Assembly (NCBI GenBank): GCA_959347315.1
Contig: OY365813.1
Span: 20,431,854 to 20,495,853, forward strand
Direction: 5' to 3'
Length of the DNA: 64,000 nucleotides
From: Bimastos eiseni
Lineage: Eukaryota; Annelida; Clitellata; Crassiclitellata; Lumbricidae
Of the stretch, positions 11,701 through 26,700 are shown piece by piece (the first letter of the stretch is position 1; every line of letters begins with the position of its first letter). The notes under the pieces are model-generated. The model saw nothing but the letters and a program-made list of their open reading frames with translations. It made no database searches and was not told the origin of the DNA. The translations under genes and the position numbers were made by a program.

Positions 11701-14700
11701 TGCACAGGTACAAAGAATGATGTCATACTCCTTCAACTCGTTTATTGCTGCATCGGTAATGAGCTTCTGGTATTCTTCAACTTGTTCCTCACTAATTTGT
11801 TCTGGTGTGTCCCTGTTGTCAGCAAATAACTTGTCAAAGGCTCTGATCTTGGCACTGAATTTCTTGCCCTTCTCGCGCAAGATGTGGTGCAGTGCAATAT
11901 CTTTGTTATCATCCTTGTCAATCAATTCATAGTGTCTTCCACCGCAGGAGCCGATCTGTAGGTTGTCTCGTGGAATCGGAAAAACTTGTTTCTCCAGAGC
12001 TTGGCTGTATACACGAATAATCTTTGGACAGATCTTTCCAAGTTTCTTCAACCATTCTGCAAACATAGATTGTCGCCTATGCATCACTAACATGACACAA
12101 CTGTGCTTTTAATTTCTTTTACGTATAATTCTAATATAAATGAGCAATCCAATTGCTAAGGGTCACAAAAGAAACACATAACAATTTACTTGAAAGAAAT
12201 TTGTGTGGTATCCATCAATAAAGTAAGCGACATATATCTACTCACTCGCAGCTACATCGACAGAGCTGTTTGATGGTCCACAGTATAGGACCTGTCCATG
12301 AGATCCACCACCAGTGTGTGTTTCTTTATTCATCCGAACAAACCAATAACAAAGCTTAATGCCCGTCACCGTTTTTCCTGTCCCTGTACAAAAACAATAT
12401 TGAATGAAGTGTTATTCATTAAAAATTTTAACTGTTACCATTTTACCTGAAAATATGAGCATGAACATTTGATGGGAATTCTATGGGGCATAATTTTTCG
12501 GTTCCATATAGAAATACAGTCTTTACATCAAAGGCACAATATGCAGGGAGTACAAGCGGTATTCGTACTTCCCACTTTTGGGGCATTTTATATCACTGGG
12601 GAACAATGACTAATTCTTCACACCAATTGTTTTGCACAAAATTTCTCTGATGAAGCCTGAAGACTCAAAACAATAGCCAAACATTGTTGTGTCATCATCT
12701 TTTCTTAGTATCATTATTATTATTAGTGCTATTAAGCATATAATTATTAACATTATCATTATGTGTAGAATATAAACTACGTCGTTATAATTGTATGAAA
12801 AGTCGCAAAGGGGAAATAATACGATATTTTATATTCTCAATTTGTAGACCGCAGTTATGTCTCCAGATCAAAGGTAATCTAGAATGGCCTTTTTAATACT
12901 CATCCCATAATAATCCAAATAACAATGACTTCACCAACCAGGCGGTCCCTGAATGAGCGTAAATTTCCCTTGTAGTGACTTTCGAATTGCTTCCGTTTGA
13001 CTGGAATTATTCTTGTAAATCTTAGTCGATGGATCCACCTTTACATCGTATGTATCATGTTGAGGATATTTGGTGATTTCTACAAATTTGTGAACAGCAG
13101 GATACTTCAAGTAGCAAAAGTAAAGCATTCCCAATAAGCACTTTCACTTGTTACTATACGTGACATACAGCATTTCGTCACTACTGCCAAAATGTGATTA
13201 ACCTTCAACTACAATACATGACAGCGTGTTACTAAGCTGTTCTCCTGTGAAAATAATTATTTTGGAGCATTCTAACAAGTCTTTCTATTCTAACTATAGC
13301 TACTGGGCTTGGTAAAATGCTCAACATTAGTACTACCGGTAACGCTACTGCACTTGTACGTTGCAAGAGTAGCCACGGTGGCTGACAAAACAAAGTGCAT
13401 CACTGGCCACTGTCTCTTCATGATGTAAAATTGAGGTTACTTTGTTACTTTCACTTCATTCTGTTGCAATATCACCTATGTAATGAAGTGCTCTTGTAAG
13501 CTACATGTAATTTAATTTATAAATGCAACACTCTGTTAGTATCCGAAATTTGTTTAGCATGTAGAGGCAATGGCATCTTGACTCAGCACATTGGGCAATT
13601 TCATTTACAAGTTTCAAGTAACTCGCTTGGCATAAGCAAAATTGCACAGAAATTAAAGAAATTTCTTAATGCACAATTTAAATCTGTGGTGACCAAGTAA
13701 TGGCTATTATATGTATGCTGTCTGGTGAATAAATAATACATATAATATACATGTAGGACTGTAGGTATATATAAATTTGTTAATATTCTGTTAGATGTTA
13801 ACTAACCTGGCAGATCATCAACACGCTGTCCAAGAATTATCTTTTTACATAGATCAGATGATTCATCAGAAGATTTAACAGCATCTTCCATTCGCCTAAA
13901 ATGCAAGACATTCCCATATTTACATAACGGCACTAGCACATTACATATCAAGCAAGCAACTGCTCTTAGGTGATCTTTGACATGTTCAACCCCTTTACAA
14001 CGTGTGATTTAGTATTATTTACAGCAGTTGGACATTGACACCTTTAATAAGTCATAATCTCCAGACTTCTAAAGCGCCACTCGATATCCACTACCTTATT
14101 CACGAATGTTGAATTGCACAACTGAACTGCATCAAAAGTACTTTTAATTCAATCAACTGGTTTGATTACAAAGTTAGGCATGGTTTTCTTAGACTGATGC
14201 AAAAAGCTCACCTGTCTGGAAGCAACTTTGTTAGAAATTCAACTGTGCATTTCTCCCCCGATTTTCCTGCATCCAGAAATTCTCTAGGTGGTGCAGACTT
14301 TTTCTCTCCATCTTTTCCTGCATCAAGAGGGCCTTTTGGCAACTGCAGGCGAAACTTCACCACAACATTCTGGTCCTTAGTAACATGCACATACATTGCA
14401 ATTGCATGACCAACCCAAATGTTGCGTACAAAACTCATGCACATTGTTGTTCTTGTATCGTGCACTTTTTCCTGCTTGCTCTGGTAACGGATGCACAAGA
14501 AATCATTAGAATCTTCTTCTCCATCTTTTGAATTGTTGAATATGTGGATCTTTCGTTTCTTGCAGAAGTCCAGAGGCAGTCTGAGTTTGCCGTAGTATTG
14601 GTCGTTCCTCTTACACAAAGAGACTTGCACGTTGTTACAGAGGATGGTGTCACCTGCCGCAACAGTCTTTGAAGCTGCTTCCATCGCTAAAATTGGTAAC

Positions 14701-17700
14701 CAGATGTTTTTGTACTGGTCAACAGAATTATAGCTCGGTAGCACCTTCTCCGTTGCCAGTTCAGCAAAGCATTTGACCTGCAAAGATCAGTCATATTAAA
14801 AAAGTTTAAATGCATGAAAAATTTGACAAGCACAAAAAAGTTTTACCATGTAGAGGCACTGGCATCTAGACTCCGCACATCTGGCAAATTTATTTGTTTG
14901 TCATTATTTGAACAGTCATTATTAATTTATTTTATTTCTGAAATAAAATAAATTAATAATGACTGTTCAAATAATAATCACTGGAGAATGCCCTGCATGC
15001 AAATATTATGTTCTGTAGCAGTAAATGACGAGTTTCTGAGCCCCATCATGATACGTGAATCACATTTCTGTCGCTTAGTTCAACAAGTCATGATGCAACA
15101 ATAACTTCTCCCTGATAATAAATTCTAAAACCTAATTGCACAAAATCCGCCTAAGACTCTGAGAATCTCAATCAACATTCAACACATTATGATCACTGAT
15201 CTTCTTGATCTTTATTTTTATATCAGCAATTGACAAATTGCTTTAAAGTTTTGTTAAAGATGTGAAATCCCGAATAAAGATGTGTATCCCAACGATACAG
15301 CTCATCATGGCACTTTAAGTCAGGTCCCAGGAAACGAGATGTGTTTAAGTGTAGATACAGGATACATTGCCCCTACTGCTCATTAACGATTTCAGTGTAT
15401 TGTCAAACGTAATTGTTTTAAACTCTATTATGTCCCTCACTGGCCATATAATCAGCATTTGAATGTCATCATATATTCATTCATAACATACACAGAATAA
15501 GGCGTTGTGCCCATGGCAACAGGGATATCTCTGGCAAATTAGATGTTGCTAATTAAAATGAATTACAATTACCGGATCAATTCTGTGTTCCACACATACG
15601 TCCTTTTCGGGTGTTAAGTTAACCATGCGGATGGCAGGCTGCAGGAACCCATTGGTACATTCTGCACCAAACTGTACTGCCATCACACTGCCACGTGTAA
15701 GTGTTTGACTGAAGCGAACATGGTGTTTTACCATCAGAGAATCATGGTACATCTCTGATGTCACCTCAGGTATTTCGGTTCTGCACTGCTTCTCCTGGGA
15801 GACACCCTCCATGATGTCCACCATCAACTTCCTGGCAGTAATAATGTCATCACTGGAAATTGCATCCATTAGAGGGCGCCATTGAGATGCCATAACATGC
15901 GCCATATATCTGTTAGATTCAATCCGTATCAATCTTCTAGCATTGTGGCTCTTTCGTGCATAAGGTTTCATACTGGTCCGAGATTCTGCATCGTACAGAC
16001 GTTTTTCCCACAACAACTCCACCTAAAGAAAAGAAACATTAAGATTTTGTAGTTAACAGGAATAGCATGATTCTAGTCAAAGCAGTGCCTATATACTGGT
16101 AGTAATAGGCCTCGATTTAAGACGTTACAGAAACTCCCCGATTTGCATTGTTCTTATGTGGTTAATTCTTAGCAGTATAATTCAAAATTAAGGTTCAGTG
16201 TGGGCCCCACAGAGAATTCCTGGTCACTGCATATCGAACTTTCATAAAGGTTCCACACTAAGTTAATCATTATATGTTTTTAAAAGGAAATTACCTTATC
16301 ACTGACTTCAGGTTTATCACTGACAGACAAGGCACTGTATTTCAGGACCCTCTGACTCTTTGTAACCTTGCCGAGATGAGGAATAGTTAGGGTCAGACTG
16401 TCATCATCAAAGTTTTCCACAAAGCATGGCAGGTAGAATGGCGTCGTTAGTAAATTCGTCAACTCGAGCAATTTGCTGGCTTTGTGATACTTCTTTGCTA
16501 TTTGGCCGACATCGTTCACCTTATCACACAACCTTCTTATATCTGCCAGGTTGTATGTTGAAGGCTCGTGTTCCAGGGCGCACTTTACAAGGCGATGGAT
16601 AACAATGTCCATGTACCTACGAATTGGTGATGTAAACTGGACGTAATATGGAACCTGGAGACTGAAATGATCTGGGTCCTTGTCATCAAGATCGCCAGAT
16701 GGAACAAACTCAGCTGTTTCCTGTAACCCCCACCAATCGATCATAGCCAAAGAATGATCTGGATGAAGCAATTCACCACCAACAATTGTCTTCACGGCTT
16801 CCAGGTCACTCTTTTCGGTGGCCATTTTCAAACGTTTCAGAGTTGACATCAGAACAGATACATTCGCTGAAGAATTTTCTATGACATCTTCGCATGCTTG
16901 CTCTGATATGCAGCCAAACTGATTAAAATAGAAAGAACAGTTTATGAGTTCCTTGTTTTTCTGAAACCAACGTTTCAACTCATCAGGATTTGGAGCCAGT
17001 TGACGTCTTATTGGTGTACACTCTGGAAACTTAGAAACAAGAAATTTCGCAACCTGAATGTTGGCAAGGATCATAAATTCTTCAACAAGTCGATGAGCAT
17101 CATGACATTTGTCAATTGCAAATGGATTGTCCTCTTGGTAATAATATTGGCCATGCCCTATTCGTATTGCCCGCAATTTCTTTGCCAGATAGTTAAGATG
17201 CAGCACAACACTCTTGTCATTTCGTTCATCAAGAAATGTTGGCTTGGAAGAGGGCATGGTGTCAATGTATGCTTGTGCTTCTTCGTAAGTCATTGTTTTA
17301 TCCGTCTTGATTACTGTTCGCTGAATAGTTTGGGATTGACTGAGCATGACACCCTCAGAAGAGAAAATAAAAAACACGGATAAAGCCAGGCGTTCTTTTC
17401 CTTCTCTTAAGCTGCAAAGATTTTCGCTCAGTTCTGCTGGCAACATATGATAGACTGTTTTCGTTGCCGGGTAGTAAGATGTCACACGTCTACGCGCATT
17501 TCGATCGATTTCTCCATCTTTCTCCACAAACTCTGAGACATCAGCTATATGTACACCAACTTCAAAACCCATATCAATTCTTCTAAGTGTTAAAGCATCA
17601 TCAATATCTTTGCAGTCTGATGGATCAATAGAAAGAGTGAAATAATTTCTTATATCCAAGAGTTTGCTGCTTTCATTGGCAACACCATTTTCTAAGAACT

Positions 17701-20700
17701 TCTTTGCAACTTCACTGCACTCCAGATTTGGCTTTGTTGGTACCTGATAAAGAATATTCAACACTTTCTGACTGTCCTCAAGTCTTTCTCCAGACGCAAT
17801 AATTTTAGTCACGTATCCAAGAGGATACATGCATCTTGGCTTCCATTGAAGATATTTAACTACGAACAGCATATCTCTACGCCTCTCAGGATCAAGTCTT
17901 ACAATTTTATCAAGCTGCAGTTCACCATCTTCCATATGATACTTGGCAACCAGTTCATTTTTCTTATTTGGATATTTCGCTTTGATTATTGAGTGCACAA
18001 CATGAATTTTCGGAGCAACTTCATTGATTGGCCTCATCAGATGTGCAACAAATGAATCCACTCGGCACACGAAAGTGTATGCTCGGCGATCTGTATGGCG
18101 TCTGAGTATTCCGACGACTGTTCCACGGTAGACTACGTCTGCATTGTCTCCCAATTCCTTTGTCTTCTTCAGTTCCACCACAACTTCATCCCCGCTGAAG
18201 CTTGGTCCACAGTTGGCTCTGCCACGTATTTCAATTTCTCGGAAGAATCTGCAGTCATCTGAAACCGTTTCCACTTCACCAGCGACATCTTTGGTGTCAT
18301 CTTTTCCCATTTCAAAGCATCTGTTGTAGATGATTTCGGCATCCGAAACTTCCGGAAATCCAGTGCCTGTAGGTACTTGTGAATCTGCATTTTGTCTACC
18401 ATCATCAACATCATCCATTTGCGAATCAAGTACTTTACACTTGGCAGAGTAAGGACCATTAAGATAAATGATGCAACGTTTGTACCTTCCTGGTTGCTCT
18501 CTCAGCAGCCGCCTGAGCTCATCCTCTGTATTAATTTCATAGTAGTTTGTACAATCCTCATATCCATCATCATTCTCTTCCTCAGAGTTAACATCTTCTT
18601 CATCCGATTCACAAACCGTCATGACGTCATCGAGATCCGAATCATAAATCACACGTGGGTCTTCCTCGACATCGCTGTCCAGGCTGTTTTGTAGCACATC
18701 AGCAGTCGAACCATTGCCAGAAGAAATGCTACCTTCTCTGGTTCGTTCGTACAGTTTGTCGTAAGCGCTTATATATGAACCTTTTTCTCGTTTCTGCCAG
18801 TATCTTTTCGATTCTTCAACAATCTCCAATCTCTCGATGCCAATGTTCCGCAGATTCGCAACAGCGAGACGAACTTCCACTCCAGTCGCATCTTCAACGT
18901 CATGGCCATCGTGACTGTTATCATCCAAAGATATAATCTTGGATGCGTCGTGTTCTGTGCCGTTTCTCTCAAACACCAGCATTTGGTTGTCCTCGTTCCA
19001 AGCATGAGGTTTCTCCTCATTTTCACAAAACGGTTGGTGATGCTTCTTGTGATTAACAGACCTTCGACTGCTGTCCGAGAAGCAACTCTTGCAGATAAAT
19101 CTGAAGCTGCCTCCAAAGACTTCGCAAAGTCGTTCCGTATCAAACTTTGTCCTGAGGGGAGATTCTCGCAAGTCTTCAATAAATTTCTGCAGGCCAATCC
19201 TTGATTTGAAATATTTTGTCCACAGCTCCAACTCTTCGTTACTGTGCGGACTTGGGCAAAGATTTTTCTCCATGCACTCTTCGCCCTGAAGGAAACTATC
19301 ACAGAGGGCAGGATTCGGTCCAAATTTGAAACGTCTTGGACAGGGGCGGATTATTACCCAAGCAGTATCATTTTGTTCGGTTAACTTGCACAGCAGTAGT
19401 TGATTCGCAAGACAGTCGTGGTTTCCAGATTTAACTGAGACTTTATACGTGCCAATCTCATTGCTTTTCGGTAGGCTGATACACAAATCACAGCCCAAGC
19501 GGATAGTGTACTTCTGAATCAGAAATGAATAGATTTCTCTTGACACGTGATTTTCTTGTTTTAGCTTTGGCTTTTGTTTCTGCTTCGGTTTTATATTAGT
19601 CCCTAAAGGAAAAACATTTACACATTTTCTGTTAAACTTTCAGTTCTAGTAGAAGTAATGCTATAGCCTACTGGCTTCCTACTTTAAAATAAGCAAAGTA
19701 GCACATTCTACATGACATCAAATCAATCAATCAATCAAATTTAATATAGTGCCTCCTCATTAAAACTGCTAAGGAGTGCTCAAACCACGAATAAACATGC
19801 AGACGTTTTAGGATTTAAATATCATTTATACAAATGCATTTGTCAATTTCAAATGGCAGTCACACACAGCAACAAGAGTTAACATGTGGTTTATTTCGAA
19901 GCTTTAAAGCTAAACGAAACAAAATCTAGTTTGTATACGGCTATAAAATACCTTTGATGCAACCTCTGGAGTCAACTTTGTAGACACCATCTTCCATGTT
20001 CGCTAGATAGTGACGATCAGTTTCCACTTTTGCAGGTGGGTGTTTCTTGTCCTTTCTTTTCTTCTGCTCATTCTTCTCTTCTTCGTCTTCCTCTTCTTTT
20101 CCTTTTGTTCTTTCTGATCTTGATTCAGATGCATCTCTTTTTCTTGAAACAAGTTTGAGTTTGGTTTTCTCTTTGGCTACAATCCATAGAATAGACTATT
20201 ATGAAACTCATTTGCATATCCATAGCCAATGAACTGGAGAATTCTTCAAACAGTCACGTCAATAATACTTACTCTAATAAGTCAGAGTGGGCAACAGGTA
20301 ACTATAACAATTAAAATCTGTATTAAAAACAGGTCTATCATTGCATTAAATACTTAAATCAGTTTACTAGTATTTTGCAAGTACCTTTTTTCTCGAGAAA
20401 GGCCTCTCGTTTCTTTGCCTGCAAGTCCTTTTGCTATAAATAAGAAATTCAACACAAATTCAGCAATCATATATCGATGAATATATTCAGTAACAAAATA
20501 AAGTGATTTGATCAAATCTACAGTACTATACATTTTTTACATATAGACTGGAGTTCATTGTGCCTCTCCTTTGTTGGACTTCAATTCACCAGTAGTAGAC
20601 CGCATTCTGTGTTACCGACAACATTATACATAATCGTGTACGTTCAAAGACAAAAGTAATCAGAATAGAACACAAATAAATAAAAAATTCTTCGCATTTG

Positions 20701-23700
20701 ATTGTTTGTCTCTGGGAGAACCATATCGTGTGCCCTTGGTCACAGGAAGTGCTCAGGCTGTGTTTAGGGGGGGGCAAGTAATGGAACAACATGTGCTGAG
20801 GGTTGTACACAATTGAAGCGAAAAGAGCATTGTCTGCCCTCGAGAAAACCTGTTTGAAAGATGACAAAAACATACATTTATATCAGTTAGAAAGTCATGT
20901 ATATTGATTAAAAGTATGATTATTATCTGTATTATATTAAGTCAATTTAGAAAATAATATTATTTTCAGAGGCAATTTACAGGTGCTATATTAATGGTCT
21001 TGACAAGTAAATACACACACACCAATGCATACATTCATGCATACTAGCACATAACCAATAAAGTATAATGTACTGTAATGACAGACAGTGTTTGATAAAC
21101 TCACTCGCTGTAACCCTCTTGCAATTTCAGGAACCTCTTCATCGCCCTCATCTTCAGCACGTTTGTCTTTTTGGAATTCGATTTTCAGGCCATTTCCTGT
21201 TTGACGAAATATCTCTTCAGTTTCTGCCTTCAAGACCAGAAACTGAGTCTTCATCTAGAAATAATTAAACATACAAGCATGTAATCAGGATAACAGATGA
21301 TAATTACTAAACTATGTATGACACTGTAATCAAACACAAAGAGAAAATTAAAAATTCGACATAAATCAAACTATCCAACAACAATGCATAGATGAACACT
21401 TGAAGAAAACCCTGGGTAATAATTAATTTTTGGATAAAGTGATTTGTATTCACTTTTTCTCTGCGTCATTTTCCTTTCTAACTAAATTTATCAAAGCAGG
21501 TAAACTTCTAAAACCACTACATGTTATTAAATTGGCAATACGTCGAACCTCAGCTTCCACTAGCAAATTTTAGCCAACATCTAACAGATCAGAAGTTAAC
21601 TTACAGCCTGATAATAATAATAATAATAATAATAATAACCAACGGCACACATAGATGAATATCTAAAGAAAGAAAGACACAATTGTTTGGTTAATAATTT
21701 GGATAAAGTGATTTGTATTTAATTTTTTCCAAATGTTTTGGAAACATACTTCGGACTCCTCTTCAACCGTCATTTGCAATCCTTTCGAAACGTGTTTCCG
21801 GACCTCTTCACATTGTGCTGCAAACCGGCATGAAGAAGTCGGCATGGACTTCAACTGATGCAAGCTTACGCGTGAACCCAGCAAGTGAAGCTGGACAGAG
21901 TCTCCGTCAAGTGCAAGGGCTACAGCAAGACAATAAACACTTTCCAGAATCTGCAATAAAGTATCTAACGCCAATGTGTAAAATACACATTGAATAAGAG
22001 TATAATTATTGTCTATATCACATTAGATCAATATAGAAAAGTAAATTATTATATTAATAATACAATTCAATAATATAATCACTAAATTATATTATTTAGA
22101 GTATATTTCTATTAATAATTATTATATTAGTTTCATAACATTATTAATAAATAATATTAATCAGATCCAATGTGTAAAATGCATATTAATTAAAAGTATG
22201 ATTATTATCTGTATTATATTAAGTCAATTTAGAAAATAATATTATTATGTTAATATTATAATTCCATATTATTATTGTTACAAAACTTATCAAGGGTGCT
22301 AAACTTGGTTATCTAGCAGCAGCTCCAATCGATGTAGGTGTTTTGGATTCTCCTTCTTAATCGCCTTTGGATTGGATTAATTTTATTCAATAATAATGTT
22401 AGGAAATTAATATAATAATAAAAATTAATATAATTTAATAAAACAGGCGCTATATAAATAGCCACATACACACATGCATATATGCAAACTGTATGGCCGC
22501 CATATTCGTGAATGGTACAACAAGAAACATTTCCTAATAAATATCAAGAGCCGATACAACTTACCACGTTCCATGTCTCTTTTTGCAGTCGCAACATTAT
22601 TCTAAAAACAAATTGAAGAGCACTCAAACAAGATCAGAAGATCACCAACCACCTACTTCTGCCTTCCGCTATAGAAAGCTTTGTCTCAAATCAAATCTAA
22701 TCTCGTGTAGTATATGAGTTAAAACAGAAGAGCGCAAAGAATTTAAGAGCTGGATGAATTCCACAGCCTAGAACCAGTCACCATATACTAATAAGGGCCA
22801 AACTCTAGAAGCAATATCTGAGCATATGTATAGCAAAAACGTTTTACATACTGCAGCAATCTTGGACCTAATTAGCCAGAATTTAAATAAGCCTACCAAA
22901 ATATCTCCTAATGGCATCAAGTCAAGACAGACTCTTGCAAACAATAATATTACTCTCTCAGCAGATTTATTATGATGTCAATAATATGCACAGTATAGAC
23001 ATTTTGCCAACACCTTAACGTCAACTTAACTGGATATGACGCAGAATGGCAGACTGTAAGAAATATAATTATGTGCAATAATTGCATATAAAAATCAAAC
23101 CTATGCAGTGATTAGCAAGTACATAATAAATAATATACTTTCTTAATTAAATAAATACGGGGGCCACAGAGTTATGGAGAACACACTGGGGCGCAGAGCT
23201 GAGGAACCAAGTTCGAAACCCATATCCCCCGTAAACATCGACTAGTCCTTTCATAAGGCACAATGGGTGCCTCGCATGGCTGCCGATAGTTAAATTCAAC
23301 TCCGGTAATAATTAGCCATCAATCATTCATATTGTAGTTGTAATCATACTGTGGTATGTCGGTCTGAAATTAACGGAAATTATCATTATTATTATTATTA
23401 CCTTGAATTTGAATCAAAGCAAAGCCCGAACGCATTTTGAACGAACCTGTTTCAAGGACAATTCTCCATGCTGCACAATAACATTAACGACCGCTGTCCT
23501 CTTGATCAGCTTTCGATCATTCCTCAAAATGAGCGTAGCCAGCTCACAGCACTGTGCTGAGAACATAAGAATGGCTGAAGCCGATCCCACTGGATCGGTT
23601 TCGATCAGCTTGTTCAACCGTCTGACTTTCTTGTCGAAAAAATCAGCGATTGCCTTTCAAACCCAAAACCAAAGGATAGAAGTTAAAACGTTAGACCATA

Positions 23701-26700
23701 ACTCGTGAACTGTAGACATCAACATAATGACAATATAAAACGTAATTTTTCTTGATTAAAGTTTCCAACAACCTAAATGACTGTTTATAATGTAATGTAA
23801 TCAAGCATTTATTTAGCGCCGCTCACATAAACAGAGCTCTCAACGGGCATCTGTGCTTGGGCAAACGAACATTAAAGCCTTAAGGCGTCTCCGAAACTGG
23901 CAAGGTGACAGAGTCAGTAATTCCAGGCACAGGGACTGTGGAAGACAGTTACAACCTGCGTGAATAATTGTGTGTGTATAATTGCCGAGTGCAAAACGCT
24001 CAACTCCTAATAAATGCAGAATAACAATAACCATGACCATAACATGACCATAACGTGAATAATAACAGTCAAACTTGCTAATTCGGTAGCCACTTACTTA
24101 ATTACACTACAAGAAACCTGGAATTTACAGCAGTATGTAATCTTTACAGGATAAGTAATGTAAGACATATTCACCCTTGATCTCGTGGCAAAGCATTCGT
24201 TACACCAGTTAAAGAAATTTCTGTACCAATGCAGAGAACACTGAACAAGCCCATCATGTGGCGTTTTGGAAACCCAAATTGCTAAAACAATCAGTCACAT
24301 TCCACTGATTAATTAATACACACAACTCAATAACGGACTCGCATCATAATTATGTAACTGGCATGTGTGAATACACCAGGGAATAACCAGGTAGACATTT
24401 TCCACCGAGTACCAAATCCGAGTATTTGGAAGTACTTTTTTAATAACAAAACTAATAATTATACTACACACTTAAGAAATAAATAATCAAGTTTCAATGC
24501 ACTTTCTACAAACCTGCGAAATTCTGGTCCCCTTTCTGTTCAGGACCTAATGCCGTATTTCACCATATACTCTACTTTTTATGCAAAAGTACAATTGTGA
24601 CATTCAAGCTGCCATATTGACCCCTACAACCTGTAGACTAGGGTCACTTTCACTACAACATAACCTATCAACAGTAAAAGTAATTAACAAGATTCAGTAG
24701 AAGAGTTATCAGACTTCAGTAATGAACAGCCATCATTAGGACTTCAAGAATTACTGCTCCATGAAGAGTAAAGAAAAGATGACTAACCAAAATCCAGTTG
24801 ATCCATGCTGTCAAACAGGTGAAACTAAAATTTGAATGACAAAACATGGATTATAGTTACAGAAGTAGCCATTATGAGATACCTAACCCTTGTACATTAG
24901 GTGCAAATGTATTTAACACGAGGCATTAGGCCTACAATACAGTAATGTAATTCAGTGCTATCTCACAGCAACATCATTTTATAATATACACACATGCCTA
25001 CACACACCTATGCACATGAATTAATTACGACATGCTTCCGAGATAGTCGTGAAAACTATCTCTTACCGGATTCAGTAGGAGTTTGGCCTTTTGCAAGTAG
25101 AGGTTAGAATAGACGACTCGAGCTGCGCAAGTCAGATGCTGGTCGTTTTTTTTTGCCAACTGTATTCCATGGTCGATGAGGGCTATCACTTCACACACAT
25201 CGTCGTGCTGGCTTTTCTCCTGAATGGTATTGGCACATTTCTTTAGACTCTCTTCGACTTCCTTCATTTTATCTGTAACTTCCTGTTGGTACGTAAGCAT
25301 CATAATCGATAGTTATTGAAAAATCATACAGATTTCTGAGGCTTAGTTTTGAATGCTGGCCAAAACATGCACTTCACTATTACTCGACCATATTCAAGAC
25401 TTACAAGTGGTTGAATAATAGTAATTATTACTCCAATACAACTATAATATAATTTAATCTAGGTACATCAATACAAATACTCTGCCACTAAAGAAACTCT
25501 TAACCAAAACTTATATTTTCCAGGTAGAAACAGGGTAAAGCATACACTTCCCAATCTTGCTCTTTCTCAGAAGCAATTGATACGAGGTTTGCTGCCATTT
25601 TTTAGTACATAATGCAGTCACTAATTATTCAAGGCAGGAGAGTAATATTTTATAAGAAATGCATCGCACACAGAACCCTGAGTGGCAATGTGGTGAGTGA
25701 AATAATAATTTAGTGTGATAGATTGTCTTTCAAGAGATTGCTGATATGTGAGAGAATTAGATTGCGTGATGACATGCCTGAACAATTTGGCCAGGGTTCA
25801 AACAGCCGAGCAAAGGCATAAGCATTGGACAAAAGAAAGCTTGTTCAGAAGGCTGAAACCACTCTTGATCAAATACCCAACAGGTAAGAACAAGTCTACT
25901 GGGCAAGCAGAAACAAAACCGAAACTGCTGAGTGATGTAGTCACCAGAAATGAAGCTTATAGAGAATAAGAAAACGAAAATATGTATTTAAAGCAGTGTG
26001 CTTGCTCTAGGTTTTACCAGTTTATAACAGTAAAAGACCTAATGATTGTTAAATAAATAACAATAATGCGGTGATGATGGAGATCGAGGTAGTAGTGTTA
26101 TTCTTGTTGGTGGTTTTGGTGGTAGTGGCAGCTGCTGGTGGTTGTGTTGTTGTTGTTGGTGGTGGTTGAGTTGTCAGAGGTGTAGTTGTTTTTTTTGCTG
26201 TCATTGGTGCTTTTGATGGTGTCTTTGGTGCTGTTTTTTTGTGGTGTTGCCTGTGGTGGTGTTGGTGTTGGTGGTATTTTTGGTTGTGGTATTTATGTAA
26301 TGTGATATAAACAATTCAAACAGACAGTCAGTATCATATGCTTTGGCCTGGACATAGTGTCATATGCTTGGACCTGGACATAGTGCCATCTTCTTATGTT
26401 AGGATTTACACCTTCAGCAGTTGTAACTAGACGACACATGGAAGCGTCACACACAGAATTGTCTCACCTGGCGTATACAGTTCCGAAAATCACATAAAAG
26501 ACGTGCCATGATTAAAAGACACATTGATAACACTGACTGTCTCTTTTAGCTGCTTATAAATAAATAAATCATGCCTGATATGCGAAATTGCTTTGCAACG
26601 GTCAACCCTTTGTAAACAAAATTAGGATTCTAATATTGTGGCAATAATAAATTTATGTAAATTTATGTGAATCCTCAAAACTTTCTCAGCGCCCACAAAA

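Larger units (their letters stand above)
8777..16022 (-). other. HELZ2-like gene: exons 9-18, SF1 helicase
   Basis: The helicase motifs are spread over exons and read in order: motif I IQGPPG|GTGKT split across the 12939/12383 intron (about residue 1876), motif Ia VLYCGPSNSSVDVAA, motif II DECG with LIGDHKQLQP (about residue 2063), motif III/IV TEQYRM|HPRICEFPS across 11443/10877, SQYKAQC, VASQG-type ASQG, and motif VI NVALTRAR. This is the UPF1/HELZ group. The exon at 10877-10656 has no methionine but is strongly supported by the QYRMHPRICEFPS junction. The last exon ends with an R/N/Q-rich tail and TAA at 8777. Confidence 0.88.

Noticed and set aside
17000..19289. Plus-strand frames inside the RNB exon
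   Set aside because: Shadows of the minus-strand coding exon.
20586..20873. Possible extra HELZ2-like exon (VFSRADNALFASIVYN)
   Set aside because: Has an acceptor-like start, but exons 5 and 6 join in phase without it and no donor fits.
22566..22602. 37-nt candidate exon (AATAATGTTGCGAC...)
   Set aside because: Good splice signals, but its length breaks the frame between exons 3 and 4.
25748..25969. Plus frame HKHWTKESLFRRLKPLL
   Set aside because: No family recognised, antisense within an intron, no splice support.
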